A DNA stretch of 64,000 bases from Zhengella mangrovi. GTDB taxonomy: Bacteria > Pseudomonadota > Alphaproteobacteria > Rhizobiales > Rhizobiaceae. Below, piece after piece: positions 7,309 to 18,100 of this stretch. Within the stretch, counting starts at the first letter, position 1. Every line of letters starts with the position of its first letter. The stretch lies in assembly GCF_002727065.1 (NCBI RefSeq), contig NZ_PDVP01000003.1:248001-312000 (forward strand). The letters run 5' to 3'. The notes under the pieces are model-generated. The model had not been told where the DNA came from. It was given only the letters and a program-made list of their open reading frames with translations, and made no database searches. Position numbers and translations under genes: made by a program.

Positions 7309-9339
7309 ATGACCATCATGAAGCTCCAATCCTACGCCGCCGGACAATGGATCGCCCCGGCCGGACGGATCAGCCAGTTGAAGAGCGCGGTGACCGGCGA
7401 GGTGGTCGCGGAACTGGGCGCCGGCGATGTCTCCATGGCCGCCATGACCAACTACGCCCGCGAGGTCGGTGGCCCGGCACTGCGGGCGATGACCTTCCAC
7501 GAGCGCGCCGCCATGCTGAAGCGCCTGGCGCAATACCTCGGCGGCCGCAAGGAAGAGCTTTACGAACTGTCTTACGACACCGGCACGACCAAGCTCGATG
7601 CCATGATCGACATCGACGGCGGCATCGGCACGCTCTTCGTCTATTCCTCCAAGGGCCGGCGCGAACTGCCGGACGACGTGCTGCTGGTCGATGGCGGCAT
7701 CGAGCAGTTCGGTCGGACCGGAAGCTTCCTCGGCACCCATGTCTGCACCTCGCTCCAGGGCGTGGCGGTTCACATCAATGCCTTCAACTTCCCGGTCTGG
7801 GGCATGCTGGAAAAGCTGTCGCCGACGCTGCTGGCCGGCGTTCCGGCCATCGTCAAGCCGGCCTCCGCCACCGCATGGCTGGCCGAGGCCGCATTCCGCA
7901 TGATGGTGGAGAGCGGCATCCTGCCGGATGGCGCCGTCCAGTTCATCGCCGGCTCCACGGGCGACCTGCTCGACCGGCTCACCTGCCAGGATGTCGTTTC
8001 GTTCACCGGGTCCGCGGCAACCGCCCAGATGCTGCGCTCCAACCCGCTAATCGCGCAGAATTCCGTCCGTTTCATCGCCGAGCAGGATTCGCTCAACGCC
8101 ACCATCCTCGGTCCGGACGCCGGACCCGACACGCCGGAATTCGACACCTTTGTACGCGAAGTCATCCGCGAAATGACCGCCAAGGCCGGCCAGAAATGCA
8201 CGGCCATGCGCCGCATCATTGTGCCGCAGGCCATGATGGAACCGGCCATCGGCGCCATCACCGCCAGGCTGGAAAAGACCCTTGTCGGCAACCCGCGGGC
8301 CGAGGGCGTGCGCATGGGCGCGCTCGCCAGCCTGGCCCAGCGCCAGGACGTGCTGGAAAAGGCCGCGGTCATCGGTTCAGAAGCCCGCCGGGTCTTCGGC
8401 GACCCGGACAGCTTCTCCCCGCATGAGGCCGACGCCGGCCAGGGCGCCTTCCTGCCGCCCATGCTGTTTGCCTGCGACGATCCCGACGGCGCCTCCGCGA
8501 TCCACTGCACCGAGGCCTTCGGCCCGGTATCGACCGTCATGCCCTACCGCGATCTCGACCACGCGCTGTCGATCGCCAACCGCGGCGAGGGATCGCTCGT
8601 CGCCTCGGTCTTCACCCATGACCCGGCCGTAGCAAGGCATGCCGTGCTGTCCTCCGGCGCCTATCATGGCCGGCTCTATTTCGCCGACCGCGACACGGGC
8701 AAGGAGGCGACCGGCCACGGCGCGCCCATGCCGCACCTCGTGCACGGCGGCCCCGGACGGGCCGGCGGTGGCGAGGAAATGGGCGGCATTCGCGGCGTCA
8801 TGCACTACATGCAGCGCACTGCCGTGCAGGGCAGCCCGGATCTCCTCGCCGGCATCACCCGCACCTTCATCAAGGGCGCGACGCCCAGGACCTCTGGCGT
8901 CCATCCCTTCCGCATGACCTTTGGCGAACTCGACATCGGTCAGCAGATCAGGACCGCGTCGCGAACGGTAACACTGGAGGATATCGAGCATTTCGCCGAA
9001 TTCACCGGCGACACCTTCTATGCCCACATGGACGAGGAAGCCGCGGCCGCCAACCCGTTCTTCCCGGGCCGTGTCGCCCACGGCTACCTGATCCTGTCCT
9101 TTGCCGCCGGCCTCTTCGTCGATCCCGCGCCAGGCCCGGTCCTGGCGAACTACGGCCTCGACAACCTGCGCTTCATGAAGCCCGTGTCGCCCGGCGACAG
9201 CCTGTCCGTCACCCTGACGGCCAAGGCCAAGACACGCCGCAACGACGAATACGGCGAAGTACGCTGGGACGTCGAAGTCACCAACCAGGACGGCGATACC
9301 GTTGCCACCTACGAACTGCTGACCATGAACGCCATGTGA
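7309..9339 (+). CDS. paaZ: Bifunctional oxepin-CoA hydrolase / 3-oxo-5,6-dehydrosuberyl-CoA semialdehyde dehydrogenase PaaZ
   Basis: Cleaves the oxepin-CoA ring and oxidises the resulting aldehyde with NADP. It has 676 residues, close to the 681 of the E. coli enzyme. The N-terminal aldehyde dehydrogenase domain (about 1-520) has the catalytic Glu258 in RFIAEQDS and Cys297 in AGQKCTAM, matching E. coli Glu256 and Cys295. The C-terminal MaoC-like hydratase domain (about 530-676) carries FTGDTFYAHMDEEAA and PGRVAHGYL. The start at 7309 has GAGGAAA seven bases upstream; a much longer open frame starting at 6892 overlaps paaI and is rejected. It diverges from paaI. Confidence 0.96.
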   Translation: MTIMKLQSYAAGQWIAPAGRISQLKSAVTGEVVAELGAGDVSMAAMTNYAREVGGPALRAMTFHERAAMLKRLAQYLGGRKEELYELSYDTGTTKLDAMIDIDGGIGTLFVYSSKGRRELPDDVLLVDGGIEQFGRTGSFLGTHVCTSLQGVAVHINAFNFPVWGMLEKLSPTLLAGVPAIVKPASATAWLAEAAFRMMVESGILPDGAVQFIAGSTGDLLDRLTCQDVVSFTGSAATAQMLRSNPLIAQNSVRFIAEQDSLNATILGPDAGPDTPEFDTFVREVIREMTAKAGQKCTAMRRIIVPQAMMEPAIGAITARLEKTLVGNPRAEGVRMGALASLAQRQDVLEKAAVIGSEARRVFGDPDSFSPHEADAGQGAFLPPMLFACDDPDGASAIHCTEAFGPVSTVMPYRDLDHALSIANRGEGSLVASVFTHDPAVARHAVLSSGAYHGRLYFADRDTGKEATGHGAPMPHLVHGGPGRAGGGEEMGGIRGVMHYMQRTAVQGSPDLLAGITRTFIKGATPRTSGVHPFRMTFGELDIGQQIRTASRTVTLEDIEHFAEFTGDTFYAHMDEEAAAANPFFPGRVAHGYLILSFAAGLFVDPAPGPVLANYGLDNLRFMKPVSPGDSLSVTLTAKAKTRRNDEYGEVRWDVEVTNQDGDTVATYELLTMNAM

Positions 9340-9363
9340 GGCATCAGCGGCCGGGAAAGGCTG

Positions 9364-10257
9364 TCAGATGACGGCCTTCTCCACCTGCTCCGGCAGGGCG
9401 GCCCGCCTCCGCCCGGTTGATCCGAGAAAAATCGTCACCGCGTCGATCACCCGCGAGTCCTTCAGGATCCGGACGTGGCCCAGCCGTTCCGTCTCCATCA
9501 GCCGCGATCCCGGGATTGCATCCGCGAGGCGGCGGGCAGACGAAAAACGGACCTGGCGGTCGTGCCGGTCATGGATGACGAGCACGTCGGCCGTGAGGCC
9601 GCGGCCATCCTCAACCGGATCGAGATCGGCCATTGGCATGCCGAACTTCTGTTCGATCCGTGCCTTCGCCTCGGCGATCGCGTCAGGCGAGAAGCCAAGC
9701 ATCTGGCCGATGTAGGGCAGGTATCCGGCCGGCCGGTCCGGCGTCCCGATGATCGCGAGGCGCGACGCATCGAGCCCTCTCGCCGATGCCATGAGGCTGG
9801 CCGCACCGCCCATCGAATGCGCAACCACCCCATGCAACGGGCCAAACTGGCGCTCGATCAGCCGGAGCGCATGGATGAACTCCACGATGCTCGAGCGCTG
9901 TCCGTCCGCCGCACCGTGCCCCGGTGCCTCCATGGCCACCACGCGAAACCCCCGTGCCAGCAGCGGGTCCACAAAGGCAGCCAGTTGCCCCGCCCTCCCG
10001 GCCCAGCCGTGAACCAGCGCCACCACCGGCGCTCCCTCCTCACCCCACTGAAAGACGGGCATCATGCGTGTGCAGTCGAAGCGCAATGGCAAGGCGGCTG
10101 CCCGGCGCATGACCGACAGTTCTTCCGGCCGCAGCTTGAGACGCCCTGGCGTCAGGAAGACGCGTTCGAGCGTGACACCCGCCCGCTTCGGCAGCAGACG
10201 CGAATACAGGCCCATCGCCAGCGGGATAATATTACGAACGTTCATGCTATTTTTCAT
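9364..10257 (-). CDS. Alpha/beta-hydrolase fold protein of unknown substrate
   Basis: A 297-residue serine hydrolase. The oxyanion stretch LVHGWAGRAG lies near residue 80 and the nucleophile elbow AHSMGGAA near residue 145. A late Asp (VIHDRHDRQVRF, near 235) and His (ERLGHVRIL, near 263) complete the triad. No signal peptide is evident, so it is probably cytoplasmic. The ATG at 10257 is preceded by GGAG with a 6-base gap, which beats the TTG 18 bases upstream. It lies just downstream of the TetR gene and exporter gene, so it may belong to the same leftward unit. The substrate cannot be read from the sequence. Confidence 0.8.
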   Translation of the reverse strand: MKNSMNVRNIIPLAMGLYSRLLPKRAGVTLERVFLTPGRLKLRPEELSVMRRAAALPLRFDCTRMMPVFQWGEEGAPVVALVHGWAGRAGQLAAFVDPLLARGFRVVAMEAPGHGAADGQRSSIVEFIHALRLIERQFGPLHGVVAHSMGGAASLMASARGLDASRLAIIGTPDRPAGYLPYIGQMLGFSPDAIAEAKARIEQKFGMPMADLDPVEDGRGLTADVLVIHDRHDRQVRFSSARRLADAIPGSRLMETERLGHVRILKDSRVIDAVTIFLGSTGRRRAALPEQVEKAVI

Positions 10258-10298
10258 CGCGGGCTCCAGTCGCAACAGGACGCGCGCAGGCGGGATGC

Positions 10299-10889
10299 CT
10301 ATCGTGCGCGGTTGCGGTCAATCAGGTTTTCAAAGGCAGTCATGGCTTTCGGGCCGGCGTCCGGACGTTTCATCATGTGGGCATAGTGCTCGTAGCCCTG
10401 GATAATGGACCAGAGGTCGAAGGCCATCTGGCCGGCATCGGTATCGCTCGACAGTTCCCCGGTTGCCATCGCCATCCCGACCGCTTTTTCATAGAAGGCG
10501 AGCATGTCGGAAAGCTGGCCGGCAAGATGGTCATGAACGGGTCCGGGCCGGTACTTGAAATCGGCCGAAGCCGCGGTGAACGGACATCCCGCCAGCCCGG
10601 CCTTCCCCTTCCAAGTCAGCCAGTTGGCAAACAGGGTCCGGAGGCGTTCGAGGCCACGCGGCTTGCTCATGGCGGGCAGGATCACCGATTCCCGCAAGAG
10701 GTCTGCGGCATGGTCCAGCACGGCGATCTGCAACGCTTCCTTTGACCGGAAATGCGCATAGAGCCCGCTCTTGGAAAGTCCTGCCCGCGACGAGAGCGTG
10801 CCGATGGTCAGGGTTTCCAGCCCTGTTTCCGCCGTTAGTTCCAGTGCCTGGCCAAGGATTGCCGCGCGTGTGTTTTCACCTTTTGACAT
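10299..10889 (-). CDS. TetR-family transcriptional regulator
   Basis: A 196-residue TetR/AcrR protein. The N-terminal helix-turn-helix is in residues 8-52, with SSRAGLSKSGLYAHFRSKEALQ. The C-terminal part has the TetR_C-type feature GLAGCPFTAASADFKYRPGPV near residue 95. It follows the MFS exporter gene on the same strand with its own promoter (10896-10923), which carries a palindrome inside the spacer. Self-regulation is therefore likely, perhaps together with the downstream hydrolase. Confidence 0.86.
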   Translation of the reverse strand: MSKGENTRAAILGQALELTAETGLETLTIGTLSSRAGLSKSGLYAHFRSKEALQIAVLDHAADLLRESVILPAMSKPRGLERLRTLFANWLTWKGKAGLAGCPFTAASADFKYRPGPVHDHLAGQLSDMLAFYEKAVGMAMATGELSSDTDAGQMAFDLWSIIQGYEHYAHMMKRPDAGPKAMTAFENLIDRNRAR

Positions 10890-10895
10890 GACGTT

Positions 10896-10923
10896 AAAAT
10901 AGCACGATCGTTCGTTTTGTAAA
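10896..10923 (-). promoter_or_regulatory. Predicted sigma-70-type promoter with embedded TetR operator
   Basis: Reading leftward, a -35 box TTTACA (10918-10923) is followed after 16 bases by a -10 box TATTTT (10896-10901), just upstream of the TetR gene start at 10889. The spacer holds the perfect 8-base palindrome ACGATCGT (10904-10911), extended by a matching G and C one base out on each side. Binding here would occlude RNA polymerase, which fits autorepression. Confidence 0.55.
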
Positions 10924-10937
10924 GTGCCGGTCCGTCG

Positions 10938-12119
10938 TCAGGTGCGTGGCGCCCGCCAGCTGGCCGTCAGGGCCAGGCAGACGAGGCAGATCCCCACCAG
11001 CGAAGCAGCCCAGGAAACGATGCTCCCGCCATTGAATACGACCAGCGCGGAGACGATGGTCGAAGACCCGATCTGGCTGGCAAAGCCATAGAAAGCGGTG
11101 GCGAAGCCCGCGATCTCGCCGTGCGGGTCGAGCACCATGGCAGCGGCGTTGGAATAGACCACCAGGTAGCTCGTCGCGTAGAGGATCAGCAGCGCGGTGA
11201 TGAGCCATGGATTGATCAGTCCGGTCAGCGATGCGGTCAGGATGAGGCTGGAGGCGACCACCAGCACGATGTTCCCGGTCACCGCCGCGCGTGCCACGCC
11301 GAACTGCCGGATGACATGGCGGTTGCCCCATTGCCCGATCACGATGCCGATTCCGTGGAAAGCGAAGAAGGAGGCAAAGGCGAGACCTGTCAGGCCGAAC
11401 GTCGTTTCATAGATGCGCGGCGCGGACGCGATGATCAGCAGCATCGACGTCATAGACACGATGGATACCCAGGTGAACCGCCGCGATTGCGGATGGCGCA
11501 TCAGGCGCAGGCCATTGCGCCAGTAGCTGAGCGGCGACAGGGCTTCCGGCCGCCTCCCCTTCAGGGTCTCCGGCACGCCCACCATCATGGCGATCAGCAC
11601 GAGCGACCAGGCGACCAGCGCGCCGAAAATGGCCCGCCAGCCCAGTGCGGCGGCAAGACCGGCCCCGACGAAGGGCGCGATGATCGGCCCCAGCGCAAAG
11701 AACATCGTCGCCAGCGCCAGGTTCCGGGCCAGTTCCTCGCCGGAATAGAGATCGCGGATGATCGCCCGCGACATGACGATCGCCGCGGATGCGCCGAAGC
11801 CCTGCAGGCCGCGCCCGGCCAGGAGCGTGGCGATATCCGGAGCGAAGACGCAGATCACGCTGCCGGCGAAATAGAGGAACAGGCCGCCGCCGAGCATGGC
11901 CTTGCGCCCGAACCGGTCCGAGGCCGGCCCCCACAGCAATTGCCCGAAGGCGCTGGTGAACATGTAGATGGTGACCGTCCACTGGACCAGCGCATAGGGT
12001 TCATCGAGTTCCTGCACCATGACCGGGATCGCCGGCAGCGAAATGTCGATCGAGAACGCACCGATAGACATCAGCAGACCGCAATAGAGGGCGACGTAGC
12101 GGCCGAGGGCTTGGCTCAT
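10938..12119 (-). CDS. MFS multidrug exporter, Bcr/CflA type
   Basis: Inner-membrane drug:proton antiporter of 393 residues with about 12 hydrophobic segments. Family marks are SIDISLPAIP in TM1 (near residue 22), the loop 2-3 motif WGPASDRFGRK (near residue 63) and GFGASAAIVMSRAIIRDLYSG (near residue 107), all typical of the 12-TM Bcr/CflA group. The substrate is unknown. A TetR gene and a hydrolase gene lie downstream on the same strand, with a separate promoter in front of the TetR gene. Confidence 0.88.
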   Translation of the reverse strand: MSQALGRYVALYCGLLMSIGAFSIDISLPAIPVMVQELDEPYALVQWTVTIYMFTSAFGQLLWGPASDRFGRKAMLGGGLFLYFAGSVICVFAPDIATLLAGRGLQGFGASAAIVMSRAIIRDLYSGEELARNLALATMFFALGPIIAPFVGAGLAAALGWRAIFGALVAWSLVLIAMMVGVPETLKGRRPEALSPLSYWRNGLRLMRHPQSRRFTWVSIVSMTSMLLIIASAPRIYETTFGLTGLAFASFFAFHGIGIVIGQWGNRHVIRQFGVARAAVTGNIVLVVASSLILTASLTGLINPWLITALLILYATSYLVVYSNAAAMVLDPHGEIAGFATAFYGFASQIGSSTIVSALVVFNGGSIVSWAASLVGICLVCLALTASWRAPRT

Positions 12120-12179
12120 GGGGCTGAAGGTCCGGTTGGGCGGCAGGCGGGAAAGAACGGAATTGCTTATAGGTCATAA

Positions 12180-14399
<2,220 letters not shown>

Positions 14400-14422
14400 T
14401 CCTGCAGCGGGCAACCGGCATC

Positions 14423-14459
14423 AAAAAAGGGGCGGCCTGCGGGCCGCCCCTTCTCTTTT
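14423..14459. terminator. Bidirectional intrinsic terminator between pobA and the ABC transporter operon
   Basis: A 9-base-pair GC stem (GGGGCGGCC at 14429-14437, GGCCGCCCC at 14442-14450) with a 4-base loop. An A run precedes it and a T-rich tract, TTCTCTTTT, follows. It can therefore terminate both pobA and the convergent pyrimidine-transport operon. Confidence 0.88.
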
Positions 14460-14476
14460 CCGTCAGGTGACTGACC

Positions 14477-15469
14477 TCAGTTCAGCGCCTTGTCGGTGAT
14501 CTCGTGCGTCCAGGCGCCTTCCGGCTCCTTGGTGATCACCGGGTCGGAACCGCCGCTCATCAGCGCCTCGACCGTGCGCTTGTAGTCCGCCGGGTCCAGC
14601 GCGCCATTCGAGCCGGCCGTCAGCTTGGCGATTTCGCCCATCATGCGCTTCTGGTGCTTTTCGGTCTGGGCGCCGGTGGCGTCGTTTTCCAGCACGATCT
14701 CGGCAGCCTCGTCCGGGTTCTGCTCGGCCCACTTCCAGCCCTTCATGGACGCGCGCACGAAGCGGACGAGCTTGTCCACCATGGCAGGGTCCTTGAGGCT
14801 GTCCTCCAGCACGTAGATACCGTCTTCAAGCGTCGAGACGCCCTCGTCCTCGTACTTGAAGACGACGAGATCGTCCGGCGTGAGACCGGCGTCGATGACC
14901 TGCCAGTACTCGTTGTAGGTCATGGTCGAGATGCAGTCGGCCTGCTTCTGCAGCAGCGGGTCGACGTTGAAGCCCTGCTTGAGCACGGTCACGCCATCCG
15001 GGCTGCCATCGGTCTTGTAGCCGAGCTTGTTCATCCAATTGAGGAACGGGTACTCGTTGCCGCCGAACCAGACGCCCAGCGTCTTGCCCTTGAAATCCTT
15101 GGGCGAGGAAATGCCGGAATCCTTGCGGCAGGTCAGCATCATGCCCGAGCTCTTGAACGGCTGGGCGATATTGACCAGCGGAATGCCCTTCTCGCGGGTC
15201 GCCAGCGCGGACGGCATCCAGTCGAGCACCACGTCGGCACCGCCACCGGCGATCACCTGCGGCGGGGCGACGTCCGGACCGCCCGGCTTGATCTCGACGT
15301 CGAGGTTCTCTTCCTCGTAGAACCCCTTGTCCTTGGCCACGTAGTAGCCGGCGAACTGGGCCTGGGTGACCCACTTGAGTTGCAGCGTAAGCTTGTCGGC
15401 CGCGAGGGCCGAGAAGGACGTCAGCGCCAGGGCTGATGCCATGAATGCAGTCGCAAGTGCTTTTTTCAT
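14477..15469 (-). CDS. ABC transporter substrate-binding protein, NMT1/THI5-like (pyrimidine-locus importer)
   Basis: Periplasmic binding protein of 330 residues. A Sec signal peptide spans residues 1-23, ending ALAA before DKLTLQLKWVTQAQFAGYYVA, which is the NMT1/ThiY/RibY-type opening. The family binds pyrimidine-like or other nitrogen heterocycles. It is the last gene of the operon that begins with the aminotransferase and includes dihydropyrimidinase, so uptake of a pyrimidine or dihydropyrimidine is the best guess. A terminator lies immediately downstream. Confidence 0.85.
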   Translation of the reverse strand: MKKALATAFMASALALTSFSALAADKLTLQLKWVTQAQFAGYYVAKDKGFYEEENLDVEIKPGGPDVAPPQVIAGGGADVVLDWMPSALATREKGIPLVNIAQPFKSSGMMLTCRKDSGISSPKDFKGKTLGVWFGGNEYPFLNWMNKLGYKTDGSPDGVTVLKQGFNVDPLLQKQADCISTMTYNEYWQVIDAGLTPDDLVVFKYEDEGVSTLEDGIYVLEDSLKDPAMVDKLVRFVRASMKGWKWAEQNPDEAAEIVLENDATGAQTEKHQKRMMGEIAKLTAGSNGALDPADYKRTVEALMSGGSDPVITKEPEGAWTHEITDKALN

Positions 15470-15487
15470 TTTTGTTCCCCTGGGTTG

Positions 15488-16357
15488 TTACGTCCGTCCA
15501 CCACGGACGGACGGATGCCAGAACGTGACGGCGCGCTCCGTGAGCGCCACCACACCATAGAAGGCAGAGCCGGCCAAGGCGGCCACGGCAATCTCTGCCC
15601 AGACCATGTCGACATTCATGCGGCCGATCTCCGCGGAGATCCGGAACCCCATGCCGACAATCGGCGTGCCGAAGAATTCCGCGACGATGGCGCCGATCAG
15701 CGCCAGGGTGGAATTGATCTTCAGCGCATTGAAGATGAACGGCCCGGCGGCGGGCAACCGGAGTTTTGCCAGTGTCTGCCAGTAGCCGGCGGCATATGTC
15801 CGCATCAGGTCCTTCTCCATCGACGAGGCGGCCGCCAGGCCCTGCACCGTGTTGACCAGCATCGGGAAGAAGGTCATCACCACGACGACCGCCGCCTTGG
15901 ACTGCCAGTCGAAACCGAACCACATGACCATGATCGGTGCAATGCCGATGACCGGCAGCGCGGAGACGAAATTGCCGATCGGCAGCAGGCCGCGCTTGAG
16001 GAAGGGCGAGCGGTCGATCAGGATGGCCGCGATGAAACCGGAGCCGCAGCCCATGATGTAGCCGGGAATGACCGACTTGATCACGGTCTGCCGGAAATCG
16101 GCCAGCAGCAGCGGCACCGACCCGGTGATCCGATCCCAGATTGCCGAGGGCGGCGGCAACAGCACCGGCGGCACGTTGAACCCGCGCACGATCCCTTCCC
16201 ACAGTACGAGGATGGTCACGCCGAACAGCAGCGGTACGACAAGCCCGATGCCGCGCCGTGCCGCCTTGGCCTCCGGCCTGCGGCGCACCAGCCATTCGTT
16301 CAGCGCCCACGCGGCAAGCCAGAAGACGATCGCGAAGAGGATCCAGCCCGGTCTCAT
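15488..16357 (-). CDS. ABC transporter permease (pyrimidine-locus importer, second permease)
   Basis: Inner-membrane permease of 289 residues with about six membrane segments. The BPD-type coupling loop for the ATPase lies near residue 200 (EKDLMRTYAAGYWQTLAKLRLPAAGPFIF). Its start overlaps the stop of the other permease gene by 4 bases (ATGA), so the two are translationally coupled and probably form a heterodimer. Confidence 0.87.
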   Translation of the reverse strand: MRPGWILFAIVFWLAAWALNEWLVRRRPEAKAARRGIGLVVPLLFGVTILVLWEGIVRGFNVPPVLLPPPSAIWDRITGSVPLLLADFRQTVIKSVIPGYIMGCGSGFIAAILIDRSPFLKRGLLPIGNFVSALPVIGIAPIMVMWFGFDWQSKAAVVVVMTFFPMLVNTVQGLAAASSMEKDLMRTYAAGYWQTLAKLRLPAAGPFIFNALKINSTLALIGAIVAEFFGTPIVGMGFRISAEIGRMNVDMVWAEIAVAALAGSAFYGVVALTERAVTFWHPSVRGGRT

Positions 16358-17274
16358 TCCGCCTGCCCCATCCGCCGGAGAACCATGCTGTGCGCCACGC
16401 CGACCAGTGCCACGAGAGTGGCCGCCAGTCCCGCCGCCATGAACAGCGCCGACCAGATCTGGATCGTCTGGCCGTAGTAGGAGCCGGCCAGCAGCCGCGC
16501 GCCGAGCCCGGCCACCGCCCCGGTCGGCAGTTCGCCGACGATCGCACCGACGAGGCTGATCGCCACGGCGACCTTCATCGAGGTGAACAGGTAGGGCATG
16601 GACGACGGCCAGCGCAGCTTCCAGAAGGTCTGCGCCGCGGACGCGTTCCAGGTCCGCATCAGGTCAAGCTGCATCGAATCCGGCGAGCGCAGGCCCTTCA
16701 CCATGCCCACGACAACGGGGAAGAACGACAGGTAGGTCGAGATCAGCGCCTTGGGCAGAAGCCCGGACAGGCCGATGTTGTAGAGCACGACGATGATCAT
16801 CGGCGCGATGGCGAGGATCGGGATCGTCTGCGAGGCAATGATCCACGGCATCAGCGACCGGTCCGCCGCCGTGTTGTGGACGATGAAGACCGCCAGCCCC
16901 ACGCCGAGTACCGTGCCGATGGCAAAGCCTGCAAGCGTCGCCGACAGCGTCACCCAGGCGTGGTAGACGAGGCTGCGTTTCGAGGTGATATTCTTGTTGA
17001 TCGTGGTATCCCAGAGTTCCACGACCACCTGGTGCGGCGCCGGCAGGACCGGGCGCTCCTGCGCCATGGTCCGGGTCACGAGGTCGGACACGGTCAGCGT
17101 CTGCCCTGCCCGCCCGGCCTTGTCGTATTCCTGCGGCGCATTCATGAACACCGCCGCCACGTACCAGACCGCCACGATGATCAGCACCACGATGGTGACG
17201 GGCAAGGCCGTGCCGTTCCAGGCCCGGGCGACGAGCGAGGGCCGGCGTCCGGCGATCGGCGCCACGGCACTCAT
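16354..17274 (-). CDS. ABC transporter permease (pyrimidine-locus importer, first permease)
   Basis: A 306-residue membrane protein of the SsuC/TauC/ThiX group. An N-terminal membrane anchor (VTIVVLIIVAVWYVAAVFM, near residue 27) is followed by a periplasmic stretch and the BPD permease core. The coupling loop DLMRTWNASAAQTFWKLRWPSSMPYLF lies near residue 208. It partners the downstream permease and the upstream ATPase gene. Confidence 0.87.
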   Translation of the reverse strand: MSAVAPIAGRRPSLVARAWNGTALPVTIVVLIIVAVWYVAAVFMNAPQEYDKAGRAGQTLTVSDLVTRTMAQERPVLPAPHQVVVELWDTTINKNITSKRSLVYHAWVTLSATLAGFAIGTVLGVGLAVFIVHNTAADRSLMPWIIASQTIPILAIAPMIIVVLYNIGLSGLLPKALISTYLSFFPVVVGMVKGLRSPDSMQLDLMRTWNASAAQTFWKLRWPSSMPYLFTSMKVAVAISLVGAIVGELPTGAVAGLGARLLAGSYYGQTIQIWSALFMAAGLAATLVALVGVAHSMVLRRMGQAE

Positions 17275-17301
17275 GGGCGCCTCCTGTCGGCGGAACCGGC
17301 G

Positions 17302-18099
17302 TCAGTCATAGCTGTGTCCCGCACGCAGGCCCTCGCGAACGCGATGGGCGATTTCGAGGAACTCCGGCGTCTCGCGGATGTCGAGCGGCCGTTCCTTGGG
17401 AAGCGTCGAGTCGATCACGTCGGTCACCCGGCCCGGCCGCGGGCTCATCACCACGATCTTGGTGGAAAGATAGACCGCCTCTGGAATGGAATGGGTGACG
17501 AAGCAGATCGTCTTGTTCGTCCGGTCCCACAGCTTCAGGAGCTGCTCGTTCAGGTGGTCGCGCACGATCTCGTCCAGCGCGCCGAAGGGTTCGTCCATCA
17601 GCAGCAGGTCGGCATCGAAGGCAAGCGCCCGGGCGATGGAGGCGCGCTGCTGCATGCCGCCGGAAAGCTGCCAGGGATATTTCTTGCCGAAGCCGGCGAG
17701 ATCCACCAGGTCCAGCACGCGCGCGATGCGCTCGCGCTGCTCGGAGCGGGAAACACCCATGATTTCAAGCGGAAGTGCGATGTTCTTCTCGATGGTTCTC
17801 CACGGGTACAGCGAGGCCGCCTGGAACACATAGCCGTAGGCGCGGGCACGACGCGCCTCTTCGGGCGTCATGCCGTTCACCAGGATCTGCCCCCCGGTCG
17901 GCTGCTCCAGGTCGGCGATGACCCGGAGGAACGTGGTCTTGCCACAGCCCGACGGCCCGATGAAGGACACGAACTCGCCCTTGCCGATGTCCAGGTTGAC
18001 ATCCGACAGCGCGTGAACCGGGCCGTCGTTGGTCTGGAACGTCAGCGACAGATCGCGGGCGGCGATGACCCCGCCCGTCGTGATGGACTGATGCTGCAA
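17302..18099 (-). CDS. ABC transporter ATP-binding protein (pyrimidine-locus importer)
   Basis: ATPase of 265 residues in the SsuB/TauB/ThiZ group. The Walker A motif GPSGCGKTT is near residue 50, the signature LSGGMQQR near residue 145, and Walker B LLLMDEP near residue 168, followed by the switch His in FVTHSIPEA. No ATG fits. The TTG at 18099, two bases after the hydA stop and about 8 bases after GGGG, gives a natural N-terminus (QHQSITTGGV); longer readings run antisense into hydA codons. Confidence 0.87.
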   Translation of the reverse strand: MQHQSITTGGVIAARDLSLTFQTNDGPVHALSDVNLDIGKGEFVSFIGPSGCGKTTFLRVIADLEQPTGGQILVNGMTPEEARRARAYGYVFQAASLYPWRTIEKNIALPLEIMGVSRSEQRERIARVLDLVDLAGFGKKYPWQLSGGMQQRASIARALAFDADLLLMDEPFGALDEIVRDHLNEQLLKLWDRTNKTICFVTHSIPEAVYLSTKIVVMSPRPGRVTDVIDSTLPKERPLDIRETPEFLEIAHRVREGLRAGHSYD

Positions 18100-18100
18100 G

